Of a DNA stretch of 48,739 bases, positions 9,140 to 25,621 are shown piece after piece. Made by a program: the position numbers and the translations under genes. The notes under the pieces were generated by a model. It was not told the origin of the DNA. It saw only the letters and a list, made by a program, of their open reading frames with translations, and made no database searches. Positions within the stretch are counted from its first letter, which is position 1; the number at the start of each line of letters is the position of its first letter. The DNA is from Mesorhizobium norvegicum (GTDB lineage: Bacteria; Pseudomonadota; Alphaproteobacteria; Rhizobiales; Rhizobiaceae): positions 59,612 through 108,350 of the forward strand of contig NZ_SMYZ01000043.1 in the NCBI RefSeq assembly GCF_004919685.1. Reading direction: 5' to 3'.

Positions 9140-9205
9140 TTTCTTGGAATGGCACTCGACGTGATATTTCGCCATTTCTCGAAATGGCCATCAAAACGAT
9201 ATTTC
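9134..9205. repeat. Two tandem palindromes with direct repeats after tRNA-Trp
   Basis: GTGCCATT (9134-9141) pairs with AATGGCAC (9148-9155); it overlaps the 3' end of the tRNA. GCCATTTC (9171-9178) pairs with GAAATGGC (9181-9188). GATATTTC follows or precedes each (9163-9170 and 9198-9205), so the unit of palindrome plus GATATTTC is present twice with a 35-base period. Confidence 0.7.
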
Positions 9206-9218
9206 TACGGTCTGCCGA

Positions 9219-9247
9219 TTGAAAATCGGCGACCCGCTTGCCATATT
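9219..9247 (+). promoter_or_regulatory. Candidate promoter of secE-nusG
   Basis: TTGAAA (9219-9224), a 17-base spacer and CATATT (9242-9247). It lies about 290 bases before the secE ATG and just after the tandem palindromes. The stretch from 9248 to 9540 holds no other gene that I can support and would be a long leader. Confidence 0.4.
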
Positions 9248-9540
9248 AGCGCTCTTGGGGCATAAGAGCGCCATAGCCGGGACGGAACGACTGGATGGTT
9301 CCGAGGCGGCGTTTGGTCATAAAGCGGAGACTTGCCACTTGCGTGGATCAAGAATCGGTTTTATGTAGACGAAACAGACACGCGACGCGTGGAGCTGGGA
9401 AGCCGGCTTTACGCGTCTGATTTGCATGGGCGAAATGATTGCGCTGATTCGGCGCGAGATTGGGCTCAGGCGGCACGTCCCGGCCAGCGGGATCATCCAG
9501 GAGACCCGGCCAACGGGTCTTGAAGACAGAGCGGCATATG

Positions 9541-9741
9541 GCTTCGAAAACCACAAATCCTTTCGTCTTTCTCCAGCAGGTCCGCGCGGAGACCGCCAAG
9601 GTGACTTGGCCGTCGCGGCGCGAAACGATGATCTCGACGGTGATGGTCCTGGCCTTCGCAGTGATCGCGATGATCTTTTTCTTCACCGCTGATCAGCTCA
9701 TGGGCCTCGCGGTCGAACAGATTCTGGGCATCGGACGCTAA
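9541..9741 (+). CDS. secE: Preprotein translocase subunit SecE
   Basis: A 66-residue single-span SecE, the short alphaproteobacterial form. The amphipathic helix carries the family motif FLQQVRAETAKVTWPSRRET (about 10-29), followed by one transmembrane helix (about 33-53). SecE holds together the SecY channel encoded at 40144. The start chosen is the ATG at 9541, since residues before it would not belong to the family; the ribosome site is weak. nusG follows after 27 bases, so the two are co-transcribed. Confidence 0.93.
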   Translation, partial: ASKTTNPFVFLQQVRAETAKVTWPSRRETMISTVMVLAFAVIAMIFFFTADQLMGLAVEQILGIGR

Positions 9742-9768
9742 GTCCGGCGATTACGGAGAAGTCTTGAA

Positions 9769-10296
9769 ATGACCGCGCGCTGGTACATCGTCCACGCCTA
9801 TTCGAACTTTGAAAAGAAGGTCGCCGAGGATATCGAGAACAAGGCCAAGCAGAAGGGCCTGTCCGCCGATATCCATCAGATCGTGGTGCCGACCGAGAAG
9901 GTCGTCGAAGTTCGTCGCGGCCGCAAGGTCGATGCCGAGCGCAAGTTCTTCCCGGGCTATGTGCTCCTGAAGGCCAACCTGACCGATGCTGTGTTCTCGC
10001 TGGTCAAGAACACGCCGAAGGTCACCGGCTTCCTGGGTGACTCCAAGCCGGTGCCGATCACCGAGGCGGAAGCGCAGCGCATCCTGAACCAGGTGCAGGA
10101 AGGCGTCGAGCGGCCCAAGCCCTCGGTCACGTTCGAGATCGGCGAAGCGATCCGCGTTTCGGATGGTCCCTTCGCGTCGTTCAACGGTTTCGTCCAGGAA
10201 GTGGACGAGGAGCGGGCGCGGCTCAAGGTGGAAGTTTCGATCTTCGGGCGCGCCGTGCCTGTCGATCTGGAATTCGGACAGGTCGAAAAAGGCTGA
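9769..10296 (+). CDS. nusG: Transcription elongation/antitermination factor NusG
   Basis: A 175-residue NusG. The N-terminal NGN domain (about 3-115) starts RWYIVHAYSNFEKKVAEDI and has the FFPGYVLLKAN strand that binds the RNA polymerase clamp. The C-terminal KOW domain (about 122-172) has VSDGPFASFNGFVQEVD and contacts Rho or S10 (NusE, encoded at 30126). The length is typical. It acts on the polymerase whose beta and beta' subunits are encoded downstream. Confidence 0.97.
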   Translation: MTARWYIVHAYSNFEKKVAEDIENKAKQKGLSADIHQIVVPTEKVVEVRRGRKVDAERKFFPGYVLLKANLTDAVFSLVKNTPKVTGFLGDSKPVPITEAEAQRILNQVQEGVERPKPSVTFEIGEAIRVSDGPFASFNGFVQEVDEERARLKVEVSIFGRAVPVDLEFGQVEKG

Positions 10297-10326
10297 TCCG
10301 AAATCCCGCCGCCAAGTGCGGTAGGG

Positions 10327-10355
10327 AAGAGCGGCGCGGAGATCGCGCTGCTCTT
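10327..10355 (+). promoter_or_regulatory. Hairpin in the rplK leader
   Basis: AAGAGCGGCGCG (10327-10338) pairs with CGCGCTGCTCTT (10344-10355): 12 bp with one G-U pair and a 5-base loop. No T run follows, so it is not an intrinsic terminator. It stands 116 bases before rplK, where L1 is known to act on its own mRNA in other bacteria. A role in such control is an inference. Confidence 0.5.
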
Positions 10356-10471
10356 GAGAACGGTGGGAGACGAGTGCGGCTTTAGCCGGCCGCATGGATC
10401 GCACCACCAGACTGCAACCGCCGGGTTTCCCAAGACAGTGGGGGCCGGCATAGACAAAGGCAGGAAAAGAG

Positions 10472-10900
10472 ATGGCTAAGAAAATTGCAGGCCAGCTCAA
10501 GCTCCAGGTGAAAGCGGGATCGGCTACGCCGTCTCCCCCGATCGGCCCGGCGCTTGGTCAGCGTGGCATCAACATCATGGAATTCTGCAAGGCGTTCAAC
10601 GCGCAGACCCAGGAAATGGAAAAGGGATCGCCGGTTCCGGTCGTCATCACCTACTATCAGGACAAGTCCTTCACCTTCGTCATGAAGACGGCGCCGGTGA
10701 GCTACTTCCTGAAGAAGGCGGCTAACCTGACGTCTGGTTCCAAGGAGCCGGGCAAGGTCAAGGCCGGTACGGTTTCGCGTGAGAAGGTCCGCGAGATCGC
10801 CACCGCGAAGATGAAGGATCTGAACGCAAACGACGTCGAAGCGGCCATGCGCATGGTCGAGGGCTCCGCCCGCTCGATGGGTCTGGAAGTGGTGGGCTAA
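10472..10900 (+). CDS. rplK: 50S ribosomal protein L11
   Basis: A 142-residue L11. The N-terminal part has the proline-rich GSATPSPPIGPALGQRGINI that faces the GTPase centre of 23S rRNA; the C-terminal part is the RNA-binding domain (KEPGKVKAGTVSREKVREIA). L11 helps EF-G and EF-Tu and is needed for the stringent response through RelA. It follows nusG by 175 bases with hairpins in the gap, and rplA starts 4 bases after its stop. Confidence 0.97.
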   Translation: MAKKIAGQLKLQVKAGSATPSPPIGPALGQRGINIMEFCKAFNAQTQEMEKGSPVPVVITYYQDKSFTFVMKTAPVSYFLKKAANLTSGSKEPGKVKAGTVSREKVREIATAKMKDLNANDVEAAMRMVEGSARSMGLEVVG

Positions 10901-10904
10901 GATC

Positions 10905-11603
<699 letters not shown>

Positions 11604-11978
11604 TACGAACATTTGGATCGGCCGCTAAAGGGCTGATCCGCAAGTGAATTCCGGGCCTCCGACTTGTCGGCGGCCCGGTACCGGAAGCCGAGAGGTTTCC
11701 GGACATCCTGTCCGAGATTGCAGGCGGCCCAGAAGCCTTAATTCGATTTGGGCCTGCATGAGACGGGTGAAGACCGGACAACGGAGCGATTGCTCCAATG
11801 AAAGGTTCGAACCGTGTTTGCCTTTTGTCTGCGCATCGCCGGCTTTGCCGTCGATGTGGCGAAAGGGGGCAGGATCCTCGAGCGTCGTTCGGGAGATCCG
11901 TTACTGGATGGCCCGGCCGACAAAGGCAACCCGACGCCTGTCCCCGTTAATGGGGCAGGGGTCAACTGGAGATAGGCA
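11604..11978 (+). ncRNA. Structured leader before rplJ (L10 leader candidate)
   Basis: This 375-base gap holds no gene. It holds a series of hairpins: GGATCGGCC/GGCTGATCC (11615-11639), CCGGGCC-CCGAC/GTCGG-GGCCCGG (11651-11678), CCGGAA/TTCCGG (11681-11702), and a bulged GCAGG-CCCA/TGGG-CCTGC stem that starts near 11720. A last one, CCTGTCCCC/GGGGCAGG, stands just before the ribosome site. L10-L12 binding to such leaders is known to repress rplJ in many bacteria (Rfam L10_leader). Position and structure fit, but I could not run a covariance search. Confidence 0.55.
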
Positions 11979-12497
11979 GTGGACAGAGCGGAAAAACGCG
12001 AACTCGTCACGGGCCTGAACGGTGCGTTCTCGAACGCAGGTTCAGTGGTCGTGGCCCACTACGCCGGTATCACCGTCGCGCAAATGAACGACCTTCGGTC
12101 GAAAATGCGCGCCGCCGGTGGCACCGTCAAAGTCGCGAAGAACCGTCTCGCCAAAATCGCTCTTCAGGGCACGGACTCCGCATCGATCATCGAGCTGTTC
12201 AAGGGACAGACGCTGATTGCTTATTCGGAGGATCCGATTGCGGCGCCGAAGGTCGCGTCCGATTTCGCCAAGGGAAATGACAAGCTCGTCATTCTCGGCG
12301 GCGCAATGGGCACGACCTCGCTCAATGCCGACGGTGTGAAGGCACTCGCCACACTCCCGTCGCTCGATGAGCTGCGCGCCAGGCTGGTTGGCATGATCGC
12401 CACGCCGGCAACCCGGATCGCCCAGATCGTCAATGCGCCAGCGGCCTCGGTCGCGCGCGTCATCGGCGCTTACGCCCGGAAGGACGAGGCGGCATGA
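11979..12497 (+). CDS. rplJ: 50S ribosomal protein L10
   Basis: A 172-residue L10 that anchors L7/L12 dimers on the stalk. It starts with GTG (11979) after a ggaga site, giving VDRAEKRELVTGLNGAF. The RNA-binding globular domain runs to about residue 135 (VVAHYAGITVAQMNDLRSKM, then KNRLAKIAL). The C-terminal helix binds L12 (PAASVARVIGAYARK). It follows a long structured leader and precedes rplL by 54 bases. Confidence 0.96.
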   Translation: MDRAEKRELVTGLNGAFSNAGSVVVAHYAGITVAQMNDLRSKMRAAGGTVKVAKNRLAKIALQGTDSASIIELFKGQTLIAYSEDPIAAPKVASDFAKGNDKLVILGGAMGTTSLNADGVKALATLPSLDELRARLVGMIATPATRIAQIVNAPAASVARVIGAYARKDEAA

Positions 12498-12551
12498 GGC
12501 CGTTCCTCGCTATCACAAACACACGTTCGAACCTTATGAAGGAATACAACA

Positions 12552-12929
12552 ATGGCTGATCTCGCAAAGATCGTAGACGACCTTTCGAAGCTGACCGTCC
12601 TCGAGGCGGCCGAGCTGTCGAAGCTTCTGGAAGAAAAGTGGGGCGTTTCCGCTGCTGCTCCGGTGGCGGTTGCCGCTGCTGGCGGCGCTGCAGCCGCTGC
12701 TGCTCCGGCTGAGGAAAAGACGGAATTCGACGTCGTCCTCACCGAGGCAGGCGCTCAGAAGATCAACGTCATCAAGGAAGTCCGCGCCATCACCGGTCTT
12801 GGCCTCAAGGAAGCCAAGGATCTGGTCGAAGCGGCTCCGAAGCCGGTCAAGGAAGGCGTTTCCAAGGCCGACGCTGACAAGTTCAAGGCCCAGCTGGAAG
12901 CAGCCGGCGCCAAGGTCGACCTGAAGTAA
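12552..12929 (+). CDS. rplL: 50S ribosomal protein L7/L12
   Basis: A 125-residue L12. The N-terminal dimer domain (about 1-34) is followed by an Ala-rich hinge (about 35-56) and the C-terminal domain that recruits translation factors (EKTEFDVVLTEAGAQKINVI, then REITGLGLKEAK-type sequence, here RAITGLGLKEAKDLVEAAPK). It is complete. Several copies per ribosome are needed, so hairpins after this gene probably set the ratio of stalk protein to polymerase. Confidence 0.97.
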   Translation: MADLAKIVDDLSKLTVLEAAELSKLLEEKWGVSAAAPVAVAAAGGAAAAAAPAEEKTEFDVVLTEAGAQKINVIKEVRAITGLGLKEAKDLVEAAPKPVKEGVSKADADKFKAQLEAAGAKVDLK

Positions 12930-12939
12930 GCGTAAAAGC

Positions 12940-13048
12940 GGCGGACGGCCTCGCGCCGTCCGCCACTCCCTTCGCTGGAAGGGAGCACGCGTAGCGCGAG
13001 ACGTACGAGAACCTCTTTCCTGAGGGCCGCAAATCGGCCTTCAGGAAA
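12940..13048 (+). promoter_or_regulatory. Three consecutive hairpins between rplL and rpoB
   Basis: GGCGGACGGC/GCCGTCCGCC (12940-12949 with 12955-12964) is a perfect 10-bp stem. CTCCCTTC/GAAGGGAG (12966-12973 with 12978-12985) is a perfect 8-bp stem. TTTCCTGAGGGCCG/CGGCCTTCAGGAAA (13016-13029 with 13035-13048) is 14 bp with one G-U pair. In Escherichia coli this gap holds an attenuator and an RNase III site. The third stem suits processing; none has a real T run at its end. Confidence 0.6.
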
Positions 13049-13180
13049 CGGGTTTTCTCCCGTTCTAGCCGGCCGCCGACAGGCGCCGGGAAAACAGACA
13101 GAGGGTTGCCGCCAAGGTAGCCCAGTATGCAAGGCGAGCCGCGGCGAGGCTCGTCCCGAGTTTAGAGCTAAGGAGCGACG

Positions 13181-17317
<4,137 letters not shown>

Positions 17318-17448
17318 GAAAGACATCCGGTCGCGGGCTCCCGCGACCGGATGCATCAAATTCTACGGCCAGTGGCCGACAAGACGGCGGGCGTTTGGCT
17401 CGCGACTAGATGCAAGGGGTTTTCGAGGACCCCGAAAAGGAGAACGGC

Positions 17449-21645
<4,197 letters not shown>

Positions 21646-21666
21646 GCGCGAACGGAAAGAGACAAG

Positions 21667-21691
21667 AAAAGGGGCCCAAGCGGCCCCTTTT
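21667..21691 (+). terminator. Intrinsic terminator after rpoC
   Basis: AAAAGGGGCC (21667-21676) pairs perfectly with GGCCCCTTTT (21682-21691) around a 5-base loop. The 3' arm itself supplies the T run. It closes the secE-to-rpoC unit. Confidence 0.9.
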
Positions 21692-21728
21692 CGCGTTTAG
21701 GTCCCCAATTGGATCGGAGAAGAAAACG

Positions 21729-22394
21729 ATGAGCAAAAGGATCTGGGCGGCTGTCGACGACTACATCGTCGGTTCCCTGTTTGAGGCGGACCCTGTGCTT
21801 GATGCCGTCCTGGCGGCCAACAACGATCACGGCCTGCCGGCGATCGACGTGTCGCCGGCGCAAGGCAAGCTGCTTTCACTTCTTGTGCGCATGCGGGGAG
21901 CGAGGAAGGTTCTCGAAATCGGCACGCTGGGCGGCTATTCGACCATCTGGATGGCGCGGGCACTGCCTGTCGACGGCAAGATCGTGACGCTTGAACTCGA
22001 TCCGCACTATGCCGGCGTCGCGCGATCGAATTTCGAGCGTGCAGGCGTCTCGGAGCGTGTGGAACTGCGGGTCGGGCCGGCTCTTCAGTCGCTTGCAGCA
22101 CTTGGCGCCGAGAATGCCGGGCCGTTCGACTTCATCTTCATCGACGCTGACAAGCCGAACAACCCGCACTATCTGTCCTGGGCCATGCCGCTGTCGCGGC
22201 CCGGAACGGTCATCGTCTGCGACAACGTGATCCGCGATGGCGCCGTGGTGAATGAAGATGGCCGCGACGCCAATGTCGAAGGCGCGCGCGCCGCATTCTC
22301 GTTCATTGGCGGCGAGAAGCATCTGGACGGCACCGCCATCCAGACTGTTGGCGCCAAGGGCTATGACGGCTTTGCCATCGCGATCGTAGAGTGA
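21729..22394 (+). CDS. SAM-dependent O-methyltransferase (family 3)
   Basis: A 221-residue class I methyltransferase of the caffeoyl-CoA / catechol O-methyltransferase-like group. SAM motif I is VLEIGTLGGYSTIWMARAL (about 58-76). An acidic residue at the end of the second strand (TLELDPHY) binds the ribose. The metal-binding region is FDFIFIDADKPNN (about 134-146). The N-terminal helix supports a dimer, as in the family. The natural acceptor is unknown. The gene has a ggagaag site before the ATG and starts 37 bases after the rpoC terminator, so it needs its own promoter. Confidence 0.88.
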   Translation: MSKRIWAAVDDYIVGSLFEADPVLDAVLAANNDHGLPAIDVSPAQGKLLSLLVRMRGARKVLEIGTLGGYSTIWMARALPVDGKIVTLELDPHYAGVARSNFERAGVSERVELRVGPALQSLAALGAENAGPFDFIFIDADKPNNPHYLSWAMPLSRPGTVIVCDNVIRDGAVVNEDGRDANVEGARAAFSFIGGEKHLDGTAIQTVGAKGYDGFAIAIVE

Positions 22395-22430
22395 GAATGC
22401 AAGCTTTGATCACAAAGAGGTCTAGGACAG

Positions 22431-22796
22431 ATGAACGAAGCAGCGCTTTGGGATTTAATCAACGCGGGGCGGGAGCGCATGAATATCGCGCAGAGAAGAC
22501 TCTGGGATGTGATCGGCATCGACCCTGAGCAATGGACGCATCGCTCTTCGGCGGGGGATGACCAGCGCATCTGGGTGGTGGCGCTGGTTGGACGAAGCGT
22601 AATTTCCTACAATGAATTCGAATACGGCTTCGACCGCTCGCATTTCGTCAGGTATGGCGAGATCGCTGAACTTGGCTGGGGGCAAGCTGACCTTGAGGTT
22701 GCCATTCAACACGTTCTGAACGAGATGGAGCGCGGACATCGAACCGCGCCCACCGTTTCCGAACCTCGGCCAGGAACATATCCTAGCCGAGGATGA
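22431..22796 (+). CDS. Hypothetical protein, 121 residues
   Basis: I do not recognise this protein. It is acidic and soluble, with an N-terminal helix (MNEAALWDLINAGRERM) and a middle part of alternating hydrophobic strands (RIWVVALVGRSVISYNEFEY). A second helical segment follows (QADLEVAIQHVLNEMERG), then a Pro-rich tail. There is no signal peptide or membrane segment. The composition is slightly less GC-biased than its neighbours. It follows the O-methyltransferase by 36 bases and may be co-transcribed with it. The strand-turn-helix layout recalls small immunity-like or regulatory proteins, but that is only an impression. Confidence 0.65.
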   Translation: MNEAALWDLINAGRERMNIAQRRLWDVIGIDPEQWTHRSSAGDDQRIWVVALVGRSVISYNEFEYGFDRSHFVRYGEIAELGWGQADLEVAIQHVLNEMERGHRTAPTVSEPRPGTYPSRG

Positions 22797-22829
22797 CAAG
22801 ACAACGGCGGATAGGTCTTTCATCTCAGC

Positions 22830-23756
22830 TCAGTCGAAAAACGCTTCGACCACGTTGCGCTTGCCGAGCATGAAGGCATCGGCGACATGCTGGAGAGGCG
22901 CGAGATCGACGTCGGAAACGCCGGCGCGCACGATCTCGGCAAAACGCTTGTAGAGCATCGGGTATTCCGCTTCCGGTTCATCGTGGACGACACGGCCGTC
23001 GATGGCGAGCTTGATGCCGCCACCCGACAGCACCATGGCGCCCTTGTCGGTGTCGGCCAGGATGTCCCAGCTTTGCGGGCCTGTCTGCAGCCAGTCGAGG
23101 TCCATCGTCACCGGCAACCCGTTCGAGGTGCGGAAGGTGACACGCGCGGCAACCGGGGATGCGCGGTTTTCGGGGAAATCCAGAACTGCCGAAGTGATGA
23201 ACATCGCCGGCAGGATATGGGTGGCAATCGACAGCGCGTTGATGCCGGGATCAAAGACGCCAAAACCGCCGGGGGCCCAGATCCACTCCTGGTTCGGATG
23301 CCAGCGGCGCACGTCTTCCTTCCAGTTGATGGCGGCCGACTTGATCTTGGTCGAGTTCAGGAAGGCGCGGGCGGCCTCGACCGCCGGCGCATAGCGCGAG
23401 TGCCAGCTGGCGAACAGCGAGACGTCGTTCTGCGCGGCCAATGCCTTGAGGTCCTCGACCTCGCTGACGGTTGCGCCTGGCGGTTTTTCCAGGAAGACAT
23501 GCTTCTTCGCCATCAGCGCCGTCCGCGCCGCGTCGTAGCGGAACTGGGGCGGCATGCAGAGCGATACGGCCTCAAGCTCGGGTACGGCGTCGAGCATGGC
23601 TTCGATGGTGGGGAAATTCGGGATGTTTTCCACCTTGCCATGCCGGCTAGCGGCCGCGATGAGGCGATAGTTCGGGTCTTTCGCCAGGGCCGGCAGGTGC
23701 TGGTCGCGGACGATCTTGCCGACGCCGACGATGCCTATCTTGATGGGCTGGGACAC
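22830..23756 (-). CDS. Gfo/Idh/MocA oxidoreductase, likely D-galactose 1-dehydrogenase
   Basis: A 308-residue NAD(P)-dependent sugar dehydrogenase. The N-terminal Rossmann domain has GIVGVGKIVRDQHLPAL (about 8-24). The family motif EKP lies in FLEKPPGATVSEVEDL (about 89-104). The C-terminal domain has WKEDVRRWHPNQEWIWAPGG and FDPGINALSIATHI, with an Asp-x3-Asn/His-like active site. It resembles the galactose dehydrogenases of rhizobia, which open the DeLey-Doudoroff route; other aldoses are possible. The start is GTG at 23756 with a ggag site. The closest gene upstream on the same strand is 93 bases away. Confidence 0.78.
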   Translation of the reverse strand: MSQPIKIGIVGVGKIVRDQHLPALAKDPNYRLIAAASRHGKVENIPNFPTIEAMLDAVPELEAVSLCMPPQFRYDAARTALMAKKHVFLEKPPGATVSEVEDLKALAAQNDVSLFASWHSRYAPAVEAARAFLNSTKIKSAAINWKEDVRRWHPNQEWIWAPGGFGVFDPGINALSIATHILPAMFITSAVLDFPENRASPVAARVTFRTSNGLPVTMDLDWLQTGPQSWDILADTDKGAMVLSGGGIKLAIDGRVVHDEPEAEYPMLYKRFAEIVRAGVSDVDLAPLQHVADAFMLGKRNVVEAFFD

Positions 23757-23849
23757 GGCCGCTCCGTCTGTTTGTTGAGTGATGAAGAGCGTTTCTTATC
23801 AGAACACTTGCTCCGGGCAAGCCGGAGCCGGCAAGCTGACGCCGAAAGG

Positions 23850-24962
23850 TCAGCCCCAGCTTTCCTCGAACTGCAGCGCCAGCTTTTCGCCGGCCAGAAA
23901 GGCCTCGATAGCTGCTTCGAAAGGTGAGGGGTCGAGGCCGTTCGCACCCAGCCAGTCGTCGGAATAATAGGTGTTGGCATAGCGGTCGCCGGAATCGCAG
24001 ATCAGCGTCACCAGCGAGCCGGCCTTCCTCGCCTCAACCATGCGCGCTGCCTGAAAGCACATGGCGACGAAGTTGGTGCCGGTCGACCCGCCGACACGGC
24101 GGCCGAGCCGGCGCGACAGCACCCGCATCGCCGCCAGCGACACCGCGTCCGGCACCCGCAGCATGTGATCGATGACGCCGGGCACGAAGGACGGTTCAAC
24201 GCGCGGCCGGCCGATGCCCTCGATTCGCGACGGCTGCTCGCAGCGGCAGTCACGGTCATGCGTGGCAAAGCTGTCGAAGAAGGCCGAGCGCTCGACGTCG
24301 GCGACCGACAGCCGCGTTGCATGCCGCTTGTAGCGCAGATAGCGGCCGATCGTGGCGGTGGTGCCGCCGGTGCCGGCGCTCATGACGATCCAGGTCGGGA
24401 TCGGATGCTGCTCCTCGCGCATCTGCCCGAAGATGGAATCGGCGATGTTGTTGTTGCCGCGCCAGTCGGTGGCGCGTTCGGCATGGGTGAACTGGTCCAT
24501 GAAATGGCCGCCAAGCCGCGCCGCGAGTTCAGCCGACTCGGCATAGATGCGCCGGCCGTCATCGATGAAGTGGCACTTGCCGCCATGGTGCTCGATCGCC
24601 GTGATCTTTTCGCGCGAGGTCGATCGCGGCATCACGGCATAGAACGGCACACCGATCATGCGGGCGAAATAGGCTTCCGACACCGCCGTCGAGCCCGACG
24701 ACGCTTCGATCACCGGCGAGCCTTCACGGATAAGGCCGTTGCACAGCGCATAGAGAAACAGCGAACGTGCCAGCCGATGCTTCAGGCTGCCGGTCGGATG
24801 GGTGGATTCGTCCTTGAGGTAGAAGTCGATGCCAGCCAGTGCCGGCAGATCCAGCTTCCACAGGTGCGTATCGGCCGAGCGGTGCTGGTCGGCTTCGATC
24901 GCGGCGACCGCCCGGTCGGCCCAGTCCCGGGATGCGGGTCCAACCGTTCTCGATCCGGCCAT
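23850..24962 (-). CDS. PLP-dependent enzyme of the cysteine synthase fold (Cds1-like)
   Basis: A 370-residue fold-type II PLP enzyme. Lys61, in STHPTGSLKHRLARSLF, should bind the cofactor. EASSGSTAVSEAYFARM (about 86-102) is the substrate loop, and SAGTGGTTATIGRYLRYK is the glycine-rich phosphate-binding loop. It resembles the group that holds mycobacterial Cds1, a cysteine desulfhydrase that releases H2S, more than CysK or CysM. That assignment is from memory of the family. A segment of Asp/Cys/Arg-rich sequence near residue 240 (HDRDCRCEQPS) is a possible metal or redox site. A small gene ends 17 bases before it, and both are probably one transcript. Confidence 0.76.
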   Translation of the reverse strand: MAGSRTVGPASRDWADRAVAAIEADQHRSADTHLWKLDLPALAGIDFYLKDESTHPTGSLKHRLARSLFLYALCNGLIREGSPVIEASSGSTAVSEAYFARMIGVPFYAVMPRSTSREKITAIEHHGGKCHFIDDGRRIYAESAELAARLGGHFMDQFTHAERATDWRGNNNIADSIFGQMREEQHPIPTWIVMSAGTGGTTATIGRYLRYKRHATRLSVADVERSAFFDSFATHDRDCRCEQPSRIEGIGRPRVEPSFVPGVIDHMLRVPDAVSLAAMRVLSRRLGRRVGGSTGTNFVAMCFQAARMVEARKAGSLVTLICDSGDRYANTYYSDDWLGANGLDPSPFEAAIEAFLAGEKLALQFEESWG

Positions 24963-24979
24963 CTTTCAGCACCCTGGTT

Positions 24980-25261
24980 TCAGATAGGCACGTCGAATGT
25001 GACGATAGACACTTCGCCTTCGAGCGCGCCCTGGAAAGCGGAAATATGCGGCTCTTCGTCGGGTATGCCATCCATGTCGCCGATCTGGTCGAGCTCGGCC
25101 TCGGCGTAACCTTCGGCCGCAAGCGATTCGAGTGCCCGGCGCACCGCCGAATCGTCATCGGGCGCGACCAGCATCACGTGCACGCCTTCCGGCTTGCCGC
25201 CCTTTTTCTTCCACACCCGGCCGGTGATGATGGTGACCGGGCGTTCGTCATTGTCGTTCAC
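24980..25261 (-). CDS. Hypothetical protein, 93 residues, next to the Cds1-like gene
   Basis: A small acidic protein of unknown function. I chose the GTG at 25261 because a strong AAGAGGA site stands 8 bases before it. An ATG at 25315 in the same frame would add 18 residues but lacks a comparable site. The sequence starts VNDNDERPVTIITGRVWKKK, then GVHVMLVAPDDDSAVRRALE, suggesting a small alpha/beta fold. The C-terminal half is rich in Asp and Glu. No signal peptide is seen. With only 17 bases between it and the PLP enzyme gene, a joint role is likely, perhaps as a partner or regulator. Confidence 0.62.
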   Translation of the reverse strand: MNDNDERPVTIITGRVWKKKGGKPEGVHVMLVAPDDDSAVRRALESLAAEGYAEAELDQIGDMDGIPDEEPHISAFQGALEGEVSIVTFDVPI

Positions 25262-25312
25262 GGGTCGATTCCTCTTGGCAAGATTCGGGCGGGCGAGGGG
25301 CCTCTGACTGCT

Positions 25313-25440
25313 CATGCGGCCTTTTTCGCATGAAGCAGGGCCGTACAACAGCGCAAAGCCATTCACTTTGCCAAAGGCTTGGCACTTTCTTCCTCGCACT
25401 TGCAAAATGGCGAAAGAAAATTACATGCGGTTTTCGCATG
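25313..25440. repeat. Two CATGCG palindromes in the divergent region before rpsL
   Basis: CATGCG-GCCTTTTT-CGCATG (25313-25332) and CATGCG-GTTTT-CGCATG (25424-25440) have the same arms and a T-rich centre. They lie 92 bases apart. Between them TGCCAA-AGGC-TTGGCA (25369-25384) is a third perfect palindrome. The region is upstream of both the rpsL promoter and the minus-strand small gene. Confidence 0.6.
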
Positions 25441-25483
25441 GCTGCCAAGCCCCGGCTTCAATGCAATATTTGCCGCGCCGGGG

Positions 25484-25512
25484 TTGACGGTTCGCGGGCT
25501 TGCTAGTAGAAG
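25484..25512 (+). promoter_or_regulatory. Promoter of the str operon (rpsL)
   Basis: TTGACG (25484-25489), a 17-base spacer and TAGAAG (25507-25512). The predicted start near 25519 gives a leader of about 240 bases before rpsL. The match is good for an alphaproteobacterial housekeeping promoter. Confidence 0.55.
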
Positions 25513-25621
25513 CCGGCCAGTCAGAACCGATGTGAGGCTCTCCCTTCCGAAGCGACACGCTTTGGAGTTTGCCTCAAACAGGGTTCGTTTTACGAGCGAA
25601 AAAGACATTTCCGGCGTGCAC

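Noticed and set aside
9332..9523. Small open frame between tRNA-Trp and secE
   Set aside because: It has no ribosome site and a composition unlike a protein; the region fits a leader with palindromes better.
25379..25400. Sigma-54-type promoter (TTGGCAC)
   Set aside because: The -24 element is good, but no GC or TTGC-type -12 element stands at the needed distance (TCCT is found there).
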